Part shown: positions 41,545-50,754 of the stretch, piece by piece
Layout of the letters: every line of letters begins with the position of its first letter
Numbering within the stretch: position 1 is the stretch's first letter
The notes under the pieces: generated by a model
The model's input: the letters and a program-made list of their open reading frames with translations, nothing else
Told to the model about the DNA's origin: nothing
The model's database searches: none
Assembly: GCA_964565645.1 (NCBI GenBank)
Contig: CAZMFQ010000013.1
Coordinates: 1 to 55,922 of the forward strand
DNA: 55,922 nucleotides
Source of the DNA: JAHIQC01 sp964565645
GTDB lineage: Bacteria; Actinomycetota; Coriobacteriia; Anaerosomatales; JAHIQC01
Direction of reading: 5' to 3'
Program-made: the position numbers and the translations under genes

Positions 41545-42206
41545 CGAACCGCCGAGGAGCCGACAGATTGAACGATGCCGCGACAACACTCCGCACGCGC
41601 ATCGATTCGGCGCTCGCGAAACGCGACCGGCCCGCCGCCGTGATGGCCGCGCTCGATGCGGTGCGCTCTGGCGAGGTGGGTATGATCGAACTCTACGACA
41701 CCGTGCTCTCCCCGCTCCTCGTGGACACGGGCAGTGCATGGCAGCACGGCACCACAGCCGTCTGGGAGGAGCACTTCGCGAGCGCGACGGTGCGCACCAT
41801 CGTCGAGGCCCTGTACCCGGACGTGATCGCAGGCGCCGGGCAGGCGGGCTCCAACGGCCGCACGGTCCTGCTCGCGTGCCCGCCGCAGGAACAGCACGAC
41901 CTCGGTCTGCGCATGCTCGCGGACCGGTTCATGCTCGCCGGGTGGAACGCGGTCTTCCTGGGCACGGACACGCCCGTGAACGAGATCTGTGCCGCCGCCC
42001 GTGAGCTCGCCGCCTCGCTCGTGGTCCTCTCCGCATCGACGCACTTCAACCGCGTGCACCTGCGTGCGATCGTCGACCGGGTCAAAGCGGGCGTGCCGGG
42101 TGTGCGCGTGGCGGTCGGCGGCCCCGCGTTCGCACTCGACCGCTCATGGCCCGCCGACGAACTGTTCGATCCCGCCGAGATCGAGTCGCCCCGGGATGGG
42201 GCGTAG
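41541..42206 (+). CDS. Stand-alone cobalamin (B12)-binding protein, CarH/LitR sensor type
   Basis: 221 residues from GTG at 41541 overlapping the PsiE stop (a TTG at 41568 with GGAG upstream is an alternative). Residues 32-90 form the helical cap with Trp67-x9-Glu77-His78 (WQHGTTAVWEEHFAS), the signature of the adenosylcobalamin photoreceptor CarH (Trp131, Glu141, His142). The Rossmann half carries the cobalt-ligand motif PPQEQHDLGL (His119; ExHxxG) and GTDTPV, ASTHFN and VGGPAF. CarH has an N-terminal MerR-type HTH; it is absent here. The upper-face His132 of CarH is Gln68, with His69 beside it. A sensor or B12 carrier that acts through a partner; its operon has a MacB-type exporter. Confidence 0.88.
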   Translation: MTNRRGADRLNDAATTLRTRIDSALAKRDRPAAVMAALDAVRSGEVGMIELYDTVLSPLLVDTGSAWQHGTTAVWEEHFASATVRTIVEALYPDVIAGAGQAGSNGRTVLLACPPQEQHDLGLRMLADRFMLAGWNAVFLGTDTPVNEICAAARELAASLVVLSASTHFNRVHLRAIVDRVKAGVPGVRVAVGGPAFALDRSWPADELFDPAEIESPRDGA

Positions 42207-42209
42207 CGC

Positions 42210-43344
42210 ATGCTCGCCTTCCGCATCGCATCCCGGTTCCTGCGAACGAGTCCGGCACAGTCCGGTCTCATCATCGCCGGCATCGCGGTCGGCATCGCGG
42301 TGCAGATCTTCGTGGGCTCCCTCATCACGAGTCTACAGGCCAACCTCGTCGACCAGACGGTCGGCAGCTCCTCGCAGGTCACGCTCACCGCACCCAAGGA
42401 CGGCGACCCGGTCGTCTACAGCGATGTCGTGCAGAAGGTCGTGACGACCGACTCCCGCGTCAAGCCGGGCGCGATCGCCCCCGTGCGCACCGTATCCGCC
42501 CTGTACGCGAACCCCGACGGTGACGCGGCACCCCTCAACCTCAAGGGCGGGCGCCTCGCCGAGATCGACGCGATCGCCGACCTCAAGGCGCGCACCGTGC
42601 GCGGCACCGCCACGCTCGGCACCGGCGAGATCATGGTGGGCACGGACTTCGCGGACAAGTACGGCATCGCCGTCGGCGAGCAGATCGGGCTGGTGCTCGC
42701 GGGCAACCGGACCGTGCAGCTCACCGTCACCGGCATCTTCGACCTGGGTTCCGCCGCGATCAACGAGCGTCAGGCCTACGTCGCGTCCGACCTGCCGAGG
42801 AGCCTGCTCGGCTGGCGCGCCGACGAGTACTCCGCGATCGAGACCAAGCTCGCAAACCCCTTCGATTCCTCGGCGGTCACCGCTTCATGGACCGCACGGC
42901 TCAAGGGCATCAAGGTCACCGACTGGCAGGTCGCCAACGCGGACCTGCTCACGGCGCTGCAGTCGCAGTCGAGCTCGAGCTACATGATCCAGGTGTTCGT
43001 GCTCATCGCGGTCGCCCTCGGCATCGCCTCCACACTCGCGATCAGCGCGGTGCAGAAGACGCGCCAGATCGGCATCCTCAAGGCCATGGGTATGGGGGAC
43101 CGGGCATCGGGCCGGATCTTCCTGTGGCAGGCGCTGATCCTGGGGGTCGCGGGGTCGCTCTCCGGGCTCGCGCTCGGCTGGCTGCTCATCTGGAGCTTCA
43201 GCTTCGTGCCCGTCTCGTTCTCCATCAGCATCGAGCCGACGTTCGCGGCGATCTCGGCGAGCATCGGCATCCTCGTGGCGATGCTGTCCTCGATCATCCC
43301 GACGCGAAAGACCTCGCGTCTCGACCCGATCGAGGTGATCCAGA

Positions 43345-43352
<8 letters not shown>
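42210..43352 (+). CDS. ABC transporter permease, MacB/FtsX family
   Basis: 380 residues, ATG start. One N-terminal helix (LIIAGIAVGIAVQIFVGSLI), an extracytoplasmic MacB periplasmic-core-like domain from about 45 to 255 (GGRLAEIDAIADLKARTVRG, GEIMVGTDFADKYGIAVGEQ), then three helices at the C-terminus starting VQKTRQIGILKAMGM, the coupling region and final DPIEVIQSG. Such permeases act in mechanotransmission or export of peptides, lipids and antibiotics rather than as channels. The stop overlaps the ATPase start by eight bases. Substrate unknown. Confidence 0.9.
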
Positions 43353-44054
<702 letters not shown>

Positions 44055-44058
<4 letters not shown>

Positions 44059-45053
44059 AGGCCCAGCCCCAGCTGCTCTCCCCCGCCGGGCACGAGCCTG
44101 CCGTCGACCGGCGCGGGATCGCCCGTAGGAACGCCTTCCCGCCGAGGAGCCACGATGTCGCCGAGGATCTCGGCCATCTCACGCCCGTTGCGCGGGGCGT
44201 AGTCGTACTTGCAGTTGTTGAACATCACGTACGTGCGCTCGGTGTCCTCGGCCAGTTGGCGGAGCTGGAACGCGCGTTCGGCGAGCTCGTCGTGGGTGTA
44301 GAGGTAGTCGAACCGCTCCGCGGCGCTCGCGGTGCGGGCGTTCCACATCTCGCGGTTGCGCCCGTGGAACCGCACGTACCCCAGCGGCGCGGTCGCGGCC
44401 GTCACCGGCGGCATGGCGCTTCCGTCGCGCATCTGCGGGGCGTCCACGCACACGTAGGTCATGCCCCGGTCCGCCAGGAACTTCATGGTCTGGCCGAGGT
44501 GCCGGCCGGTGACCCAGGAGGCATGGCGGAACTCCACGAACATGGGCAGCCCGTCGAGCATCTCCTGTGCGAGTTCGATGCGCTCGAGGTTCTCGCGCAT
44601 GTGCGTCGGGTCGAGGGCGGTGACGTACGGCGGGTACTGCATGAGCACGCCGCCGAGCTTGCCGGCCTCCCGGAGCGGCGCGAGCTCCGAGACGAAGATG
44701 TCGAACGCGTGCTCGACCATCGCTGAAGGCGCGTTGCGCACCCGCCCGTGCGAAGAGAGCTCGTAGGGATACTCGCGCAGATCGGGATGCAGCGCACGCT
44801 CGTCGACCTCGTGCCCGGTCATGAGCCCGTAGGCCTTCATGTGGAACACGAAGCCCTCTGGTGTCCGGCGCGCCCAGTTCTCCGCGTACTCGCGACGCGG
44901 AAGGCCGTAGAAGGTCGAGTCCACCTCGACGGTGTCGAACCGCTCGGCGTAATAGCGCAGCCGCGCTTCCGCCGAGGAGACCTTCGGCGGGTAGTACGCC
45001 TCGATCATGGTCTTGTCGGTCCACGAACACGTGCCGACGACTACGTCACCCAT
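44055..45053 (-). CDS. DUF72 (YecE) family protein
   Basis: 332 residues, ATG start. DUF72 TIM-barrel proteins are uncharacterised. Family blocks visible: VVGTCSWTDKTMIEAYYPP, FDTVEVDSTFYGLP, GGVLMQYPPY, MFVEFRHASW and the C-terminal VMFNNCKYDYAPRNGREMAE. Full length. Single gene, convergent with the MacB ATPase. Confidence 0.9.
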
Positions 45054-45090
45054 GCAGGCAGTCTACCCGAGCGGCCCGCGGCCCGTCTCA

Positions 45091-45111
45091 GTCGCGCCCG
45101 CGCGGCGCGAC
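45091..45111 (-). terminator. Hairpin downstream of the 86-residue conserved protein gene
   Basis: GTCGCGCC-CGCGC-GGCGCGAC, eight pairs, four bases past the stop codon. No T run. Confidence 0.4.
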
Positions 45112-45115
45112 GGGC

Positions 45116-45376
45116 CTACTCGCCCTCGAGCGGGGCTATGTAGGTGATCGCGGGCAGCGATATCGCCAGGAACGGCACCTTGTCGCCGACGCGGTAGTGC
45201 TGGCCGCGCTCGGTCACCTCCACGTCGGAAAGACGCAGGAAGCGCTGGCCGTACGCGTTGACGTAGTCGGAGAGCCGCTGACCCTCCTCGGTCACCGGCT
45301 TGTGCAGGTAGCCCTTGAAACTACGCTGCTCGGTCTCGACCAGGACCTTGATCTTCTGGTACTCCACTTCGGGCAC
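45116..45376 (-). CDS. Conserved small protein of unknown function
   Basis: 86 residues from GTG at 45376 (GGAGG seven bases before); the longer frame to 45418 lacks a ribosome site. The sequence is mainly beta and charged: KIKVLVETEQRSFKGYLHKP, LSDYVNAYGQRFLRLSDVEV, GDKVPFLAISLPAITYI. It resembles small beta-barrel proteins of the DUF6812 sort found in similar anaerobes, though I cannot confirm this. It lies alone, divergent from the ferredoxin gene. Confidence 0.65.
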   Translation of the reverse strand: MPEVEYQKIKVLVETEQRSFKGYLHKPVTEEGQRLSDYVNAYGQRFLRLSDVEVTERGQHYRVGDKVPFLAISLPAITYIAPLEGE

Positions 45377-45464
45377 CGCAACTCCTCCCCCCGAGGTTCG
45401 CTGTGTGGAGCCTAGCACAGCGCGGGTATCAACCCCCTACGGGACCCGAGATGAGGAGAACGAC

Positions 45465-45656
45465 ATGAAGGCGACCGTTGATCGCGACCTGTGCATCGGG
45501 TGCGGCCTGTGCGAGGACACCTGCCCCGAGGTCTTTCGGCTGGAGGACGACGGTATCGCGATAGTCCTTGGAGATTCGGTGGCCGAGGAGCTCTACGGCC
45601 CGGTCCGCGACTGCGTGGACCTGTGCCCGGTGGAGGCGATCTCGCTGCAGGAGTGA
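45465..45656 (+). CDS. Small ferredoxin, single [4Fe-4S] type
   Basis: 63 residues from ATG at 45465 with GAGGAG six bases upstream; the longer frame to 45315 overlaps the divergent gene and is not used. The cluster motif is CIGCGLCEDTCPEVF with the fourth ligand in DLCPVEAIS, as in Desulfovibrio/Thermotoga-type monocluster ferredoxins; the RDCVDLCP pair supplies the extra Cys of the known disulfide position. A plausible electron carrier for the 2-oxoacid oxidoreductase encoded at 26-30 kb (inference). Confidence 0.92.
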   Translation: MKATVDRDLCIGCGLCEDTCPEVFRLEDDGIAIVLGDSVAEELYGPVRDCVDLCPVEAISLQE

Positions 45657-45718
45657 GCGGATCGTGGCAGTGGGCTATGCTGTGAGCACGGCGAACCACC
45701 CGGGGTGAGGAGAGCACG

Positions 45719-46618
45719 ATGGCAAAGGCCGCCTACTGCGCAGCGTGCGGCGCGAACGTATACGTGACCGACGACGGCACCTGTCCGCAGGGACACGCCC
45801 CCGAGAACCTTTCGAACTTCTACGAGGCCCCCGACCTGAGCCCGGCCGATCACGCGGTGATGGACGCCACCGCCCCGGTCGAGAAGCGCAAGACCAACAG
45901 GACGCTCATCATCGTGCTCGTGATCGTGGCGCTCATCATCGTGTGCGGCATCGGCTCGTGCGTCGCCGGCGTGCTCGGACTGGCCGCGTTTTCTGACTCG
46001 GGGACCTCGACGACCGAGGAGCTCGTGGACACCGGCGCGTCGATCGAGGCGAGCGCCGACGCGAACTCGCTCATGCCCGGCGTGGACCTCTCCTCGGAGC
46101 TCTACGCGGTCGCCGCGCACTTCTTCCCCGCGTTCGGCCCGACCGGCTACTACCTCATCGGCGACGGCACCGACGACCCCGTCGAGTTCCAGGTCATCGT
46201 GGCGGCGGACGAGATCCCCGCGTTCAAGATGGCGTTCTCGGCATACCGCTACAGCGGAGCCTCGCTCTCAGCCGACGACGACCCCGCGTGGTACTTCGCA
46301 ACCGACAGCGGAGCCGTGTGGGAGCGGCTCGCCGAGGACGACACCGAGGGCGCGACGCTCTACGACTTCGCTGGCGCCGATCCGATGCTGTCAGCGGAGA
46401 ACAGCGCGCAGATCATGGCGCAGTTCTCCTCGGCGCATCCCGGAATGGTCCTCACGGGCATGGACCTTGTGAGCAACGTGGAGATCGCGCTCGTGGGTAT
46501 CAGCGAGGGCGAACTCGAGGGTTGGGACGGCACGGCGACGAGCTTCCGCTCCACATGGAAGAACGACCTGGCTTCCAGCACGTGGTCTGAGACCGGCTTC
46601 TCGGCCGACGGCCAGTAG
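45719..46618 (+). CDS. Zinc-ribbon membrane protein of unknown function
   Basis: 299 residues, ATG start with AGGAG six bases before. An N-terminal zinc-ribbon-like motif YCAACGANVYVTDDGTCPQG ends in a His (CxxC...CxxGH). One membrane helix follows at about 62-90 (IIVLVIVALIIVCGIGSCVA), then an extracytoplasmic domain of some 200 residues (MPGVDLSSELYAVAAHFFPA ... DPAWYFATDSGAVWERLAED). Similar zinc-ribbon plus helix plus external domain proteins are common in Coriobacteriia-like genomes. Nothing suggests an enzyme. It is followed 11 bases later by the GGQ protein. Confidence 0.75.
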   Translation: MAKAAYCAACGANVYVTDDGTCPQGHAPENLSNFYEAPDLSPADHAVMDATAPVEKRKTNRTLIIVLVIVALIIVCGIGSCVAGVLGLAAFSDSGTSTTEELVDTGASIEASADANSLMPGVDLSSELYAVAAHFFPAFGPTGYYLIGDGTDDPVEFQVIVAADEIPAFKMAFSAYRYSGASLSADDDPAWYFATDSGAVWERLAEDDTEGATLYDFAGADPMLSAENSAQIMAQFSSAHPGMVLTGMDLVSNVEIALVGISEGELEGWDGTATSFRSTWKNDLASSTWSETGFSADGQ

Positions 46619-46629
46619 CGACGAGCCCG

Positions 46630-47001
46630 ATGGAACCGTTCGATCCACGCGCCTACACGTTGCCCGAGACCGACGACGAGTTGCTCGGCGAGTGCGACGT
46701 CCAGGTCTTTCGCTCGAGCGGGCCCGGCGGCCAGTCGGTGAACACCACCGACTCCGCGGTGCGCCTCGTGCACCGGCCGAGCGGCATCCGCGTCCAGTGC
46801 CAGCGCGAGCGCAGCCAGCTGCGCAACAAGGAGATCGCGGTGGCGCGGTTGCGCGAGAAGATCGAGGACCTGCAGGCGCAGGCGACGCGCGCTCCTCGGC
46901 GGGCGACGAGGCCCTCGAAAGCCGCCAAAGCGCGCAGGCTCGAATCCAAGTCGCGCACGAGCACCAAGAAGCGACTGCGCAGGCCTCCGAGCGAGGACTG
47001 A
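46630..47001 (+). CDS. Release-factor-like GGQ protein (RF-1 domain, ArfB/PrfH-like)
   Basis: 123 residues, ATG start. The RF-1 peptidyl-tRNA hydrolysis motif SSGPGGQSVNTTDSAVRLVH is intact, followed by QLRNKEIAVARLREKIEDLQ. There is no codon-recognition domain, and a basic C-terminal tail (RATRPSKAAKARRLESKSRT) resembles the ribosome-anchoring tail of ArfB and related rescue factors. Role: release of peptides from stalled ribosomes (inferred from family). Confidence 0.9.
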   Translation: MEPFDPRAYTLPETDDELLGECDVQVFRSSGPGGQSVNTTDSAVRLVHRPSGIRVQCQRERSQLRNKEIAVARLREKIEDLQAQATRAPRRATRPSKAAKARRLESKSRTSTKKRLRRPPSED

Positions 47002-47013
47002 GCCGGGGCGCAG

Positions 47014-47742
47014 CTACTCGAAGAGGTCGAGCGCGCGCATCTGCAGGATCGCCGCCGCCAGCCCGCCCGCGAACAACAACGCGGCGAGGCCGACGGCCGC
47101 AATCGACACGGCGCCACCGGCGGCGAGTGTCGACGGGAGCGACCACGGCAACACCCGCGCAAGCTCGAACCCACCGAGCGCGATCGCGCCAGCCTGGATC
47201 ACGATGCCGAGGGCGATCGCGGGCAAGACACCCTGGAACCGGATACCGGCCCATGCCACGAGCGGCAGCGTCGCGATGGCCGCGAGCGTGGAGGCGAGCG
47301 CGGCGAGAAGCGGGACCGCCGGACCCGGATCGAGCGGTGAGGTCGCGAGTACCGCGTGCGTGGCGAGGTCGACCGCCCACCCGGCGGTCCCGAGCACGAG
47401 CACGGAAAGCGCGATGATGATCAGCCGCGAGACCACGATCGCTTCGCGGCTGACCGGAGCGGTGGCGAGCAGATCGATCGCGCCGTCCTCGAAGTCGCGT
47501 CCGAACAGGTAGGCGGTCATCACCAGGTACGCGAGCAGGGCGAGCGGGACCGCAAGATCGGTCGCACTCATGTCGGGCCGCGCGAACGGCAGGTCGGGAA
47601 GCTCGGTCCTGCCCACAGCGGCGCTGATCCACGCAAGCACGCGCGCCACGACGGACCCGCCCACCACGAGCAACATCGCGAGCCACACGAACACCGAGCG
47701 CCGCAGGCCCGCCAGCTCCGATGCGATCAACCGCCCGATCAC
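47014..47742 (-). CDS. ABC-2 type exporter permease
   Basis: 242 residues, ATG start overlapping the ATPase stop by four bases. Six membrane segments; the domain between helices has AYLFGRDFEDGAIDLLATAP VSRE, as in Nod-factor/ABC-2 permeases. With the 47739-48668 ATPase and the 48670-49695 membrane protein it forms an operon. Substrate unknown; likely exports a lipid, drug or peptide, or acts in cell-envelope function. Confidence 0.85.
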   Translation of the reverse strand: MIGRLIASELAGLRRSVFVWLAMLLVVGGSVVARVLAWISAAVGRTELPDLPFARPDMSATDLAVPLALLAYLVMTAYLFGRDFEDGAIDLLATAPVSREAIVVSRLIIIALSVLVLGTAGWAVDLATHAVLATSPLDPGPAVPLLAALASTLAAIATLPLVAWAGIRFQGVLPAIALGIVIQAGAIALGGFELARVLPWSLPSTLAAGGAVSIAAVGLAALLFAGGLAAAILQMRALDLFE

Positions 47743-48668
47743 CGCGCGTCCGCCTCCCCCTGCGAGAGGCGCTCGAGCAGGTCCTCGAGCGTGCCGGTGT
47801 TCACGGCCAGCCGGGTGACGCCGATGCCGGCGGCCACCAGCGCCGAGTTGATCTCAGCGATCCGCGTCCCGGGCACATAGACCCTGATCAGGTGCTCCTG
47901 GCACACGGCGAAGTCCGCGAGGCCGAGCTCCTCCTCGAGCACGAGCGCGGCGCGGGGCGGGTCGGTGACCACGACCTCGACGTGCTCGCGCCCCCGTTCC
48001 CGCAGGCCGACCCGGTCGAACCGGGCGACGAGCGCCCCGCCACGCATGACCGCCACCTGTGAGGCCGCCTCGACGAGACCGTCAGCGACGCGTGTGGCGG
48101 CGAGTATCGTGACCCCGCGCTCGACCGAGAGCATGCGCAGCAGGTCCAGTACCCGTCGCCGTTCGACACCGCCCAGACCGCGCGTGGGCTCGTCGAGCAC
48201 GAGCAGTTCGGGGCTGTGCGCGACGGCGCGCGCGATCCCCAGGAGACGCCGGTCGTCGTCGCTGAGCTGGCTTGCAGGCTCCTCGGCAAGCTCCCGTATG
48301 CCGACGAGCTCGAGTGCCCGACGCGCCGCTTCGGCGTCACGCACGCCGGCGAGCGCCAGGCTCGTCTCGACGTCGCGACGCACGGTCACGCCGCGTCTGG
48401 TGGGGGGATCGGCGGGCAGGAAGCCCACACGCCCGAACAGCCGGTATGCGTCCGGGCCGACCGCCTCCCCCATCACACGAGCCGAACCCGTGTCCGGGTG
48501 CGCGATGCCGAGGAGTGTTCTGAGCAGCGCGGTCTTGCCGGAACCGGCCTCGCCTACCACGGCGTAGAGATCGCCGCGCTCGACAGACAGCGACACGTCA
48601 TCAAGAAGGACCCGCCTGCCCGATGACTTGGACAGGCGGATCCCTTCGATGACGGGTGCGGACGGCAT
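47739..48668 (-). CDS. ABC transporter ATP-binding protein with unusual signature motif
   Basis: 309 residues, ATG start. Walker A GEAGSGKTALLRTLLG, Walker B LLVLDEPTRGLGG and the stretch ASQLSDDDRRLLGIARAVAH where LSGGQ should be; the signature reads LSDDD. Without the conserved SGG, ATP binding by the partner is weakened in known ABC proteins. The C-terminal 90 residues (DPPRAALVLEEELGLADFAV ...) form a regulatory extension common to this ABC-2 ATPase type. It follows the membrane protein gene after one base. Confidence 0.88.
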   Translation of the reverse strand: MPSAPVIEGIRLSKSSGRRVLLDDVSLSVERGDLYAVVGEAGSGKTALLRTLLGIAHPDTGSARVMGEAVGPDAYRLFGRVGFLPADPPTRRGVTVRRDVETSLALAGVRDAEAARRALELVGIRELAEEPASQLSDDDRRLLGIARAVAHSPELLVLDEPTRGLGGVERRRVLDLLRMLSVERGVTILAATRVADGLVEAASQVAVMRGGALVARFDRVGLRERGREHVEVVVTDPPRAALVLEEELGLADFAVCQEHLIRVYVPGTRIAEINSALVAAGIGVTRLAVNTGTLEDLLERLSQGEADAR

Positions 48669-48669
48669 C

Positions 48670-49695
48670 CTAGCCGGCGAGGGGTTCTGCGACCACGGTC
48701 TCGGTCGCTTCCGGCTCGGGCTGACGCATACGCAGATAGAACGAGGTCCACGCGGTGTTGCGGAAGGTATCGTAGACCGCCTTGATGAGCATGCCGGTCG
48801 CGATCAGCACGAGCAGCGCCGGCAGGACCAGCCACAGCATCCCCGTCCCGCCTGCGACCACAGCCGCGGCCACGACGAATCCGACCACGAGTGCGACCGG
48901 GATGAACACGATCGCCGATGCGATACCGGCCGCGATGTTCACCAGGATCATCACGAGCCACATGCTCGCGACCCCGCGCTTGGCCTTCAGGTCGGCCCAG
49001 GTGGCCTTGATCGAGTACAGGGCACCCTCGTCGTCGAGCACGGCGTGGCGCAGCGCGACTTCCTCGAGCAGGCTCACGATCACCGCGACGACGAACGTGG
49101 CGATGCCCACGAGCGAGAGTATGAGTCCCATACCCACGAGCCCGGCGGTGGCTGCCGAACTCCCCGCACCCGATATGAGCGCGGGCACACCGAACGCGGC
49201 GAGCACGAGCAGCGCCAGCAGTCCCAAGCCGAGGAGCGGCAACGCGAGCAGGAAGCCGACCGAGAACACGCGGCCCCACAGACGCCACCCGCTGCGCCAT
49301 CCGGCGCCGGCGCTGGCGGGACGGCCCGCGATGGCTTCACGCGACTGGTCGATCAGGCCGCCGCGCGCGGCGATACCGATGGCCCAGAGCACCAGGCAGA
49401 CGACGATCAGCGCGAGCGCCGCGAACGCCAGGAACACCCACCACTGCTCCGCCGTCCCGAGCGAGACGCCGAGCTGGCGTCCGGCCTCATCGAGACCGCG
49501 CTGCAGGGCCTCGGTGGGCGTGTGCACGTTCTCCCAGCCCGAAGGCAGGCCCTGCGAGTTCCCGGAGCTCGACGAGTTCGAGTGCCAGTTGCTCGACAGC
49601 CCCGCGCTCCCTCCGGCGAACAGGCCGAGGATCCACAGGCGCTTGTTGCGCCGCGTGACATCCCAGGCCTCCTTCAGAATCCCCATATAGTCCAT
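48670..49695 (-). CDS. Polytopic membrane protein, paralogue of the one at the left edge
   Basis: 341 residues from ATG at 49695 (AGGAG seven bases before); the start matches that of the 1-902 gene. Opens MDYMGILKEAWDVTRRNKRL, and has about six helices. The Ser/Asn-rich extracytoplasmic stretch NWHSNSSSSGNSQG after the first helix is unusual in composition. A membrane partner of unknown function for the ABC-2 exporter encoded downstream; first in this operon. Confidence 0.8.
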   Translation of the reverse strand: MDYMGILKEAWDVTRRNKRLWILGLFAGGSAGLSSNWHSNSSSSGNSQGLPSGWENVHTPTEALQRGLDEAGRQLGVSLGTAEQWWVFLAFAALALIVVCLVLWAIGIAARGGLIDQSREAIAGRPASAGAGWRSGWRLWGRVFSVGFLLALPLLGLGLLALLVLAAFGVPALISGAGSSAATAGLVGMGLILSLVGIATFVVAVIVSLLEEVALRHAVLDDEGALYSIKATWADLKAKRGVASMWLVMILVNIAAGIASAIVFIPVALVVGFVVAAAVVAGGTGMLWLVLPALLVLIATGMLIKAVYDTFRNTAWTSFYLRMRQPEPEATETVVAEPLAG

Positions 49696-49812
49696 CGTTC
49701 TTCTCCTCTCAGTCATGCCGACCACCTTCGGGCCGGCACGAGTCCGATGCGACTCTCTGCATCGATACTCCCAAGAAGAGCTGACGTGGCGTGGACGCAA
49801 ACCATACGGAAC

Positions 49813-50754
49813 TCATACGTTCTCCGGGGTGTTCTGAGTCGGGACGCTCGGTGGGAACAGCAGTGTCACGGAGGTACGTTCCCCGGCCACGCTCCTGACG
49901 CGAAGGGTCGCGCCCATCCGGGCGCTCAGCTCGTGCGCGATCGACAGACCGAGGCCCGCCCCGCCTCCGGGACCGACCGACGTCCCGCGCTCGAGCAGTT
50001 CGGGGACGCCCTTGGGGAATCCCTCGCCGTCGTCCCAGACCGTGACCGCGCAACCCTCGGCGGAATGCTCGACCGTCACGCCCAGGCTCCGCATCGAGCG
50101 CGCGTGCTTGAGGCTGTTGGCCACGAGGTTGCCGATGACGCGGCCCAGTGCCGCCTCGTCGGCCATGACCACACACGTCGCCTCGGGGATGCCCGCCACC
50201 ACGTCGATCTCCCGCGAGCGCAGGTCGAACTCGAAGCCCAGCAGCGAGCGGCGGGCGACCTCGCTCGCGTCGACGGGAACGAGGCTCAGGCTCAGATCGC
50301 CCGCGTCGAGCCGTGCGAGGTAGAAGAGATCGTCGGCCAGACGCGAGAGTTCCGCGGTCTTGGTCGCGATGATGGCGAGGTGTCGCTCCGGGTCCTCGCC
50401 GAGCCCGCGCTGCAGCGCGTCGACGTAGCCGGTGATCGAGGTGATGGGGGTCCGCAGGTCGTGCGAGAGGTTGCTGATGAGCTGCGTGTGCGCCTGCTCG
50501 CGGCGCAGAGCGTCCGAGCGCGCCTCCTGCATCGCGTCGGCGAGCCGGTTGACCGCGGTCGCCAGCTCGGTGACCTCGCTCGGGCCGTGCGTCACGACGC
50601 GGTGCACGAGGTTGCCGCGGGCGAGCTCGCCCAGGCCGTCGATCACGGGCTGCATGGCCGAGCGCCTGCGCAGCCGGTCCGCCACATACGCGATCCCGAG
50701 CGCGAGCACGGTCGCGAGCGCGAGGCCCACGATGATGACGGTGGCCGGTATCAC
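49813..50754 (-). CDS. Sensor histidine kinase of a two-component system
   Basis: 313 residues from GTG at 50754, which overlaps the response-regulator stop (GTGA); the longer frame is not used. A single N-terminal helix (ATVIIVGLALATVLALGIAY), HAMP (about 35-85), HisKA with SNLSHDLRTPITSITGYVDA and a HATPase domain with LVANSLKHARSMRSLGVTV, DDGEGFPKG and GGAGLGLSIAHEL. It has no large extracytoplasmic sensor, so it probably senses membrane or intracellular cues. Confidence 0.92.
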   Translation of the reverse strand: MIPATVIIVGLALATVLALGIAYVADRLRRRSAMQPVIDGLGELARGNLVHRVVTHGPSEVTELATAVNRLADAMQEARSDALRREQAHTQLISNLSHDLRTPITSITGYVDALQRGLGEDPERHLAIIATKTAELSRLADDLFYLARLDAGDLSLSLVPVDASEVARRSLLGFEFDLRSREIDVVAGIPEATCVVMADEAALGRVIGNLVANSLKHARSMRSLGVTVEHSAEGCAVTVWDDGEGFPKGVPELLERGTSVGPGGGAGLGLSIAHELSARMGATLRVRSVAGERTSVTLLFPPSVPTQNTPENV

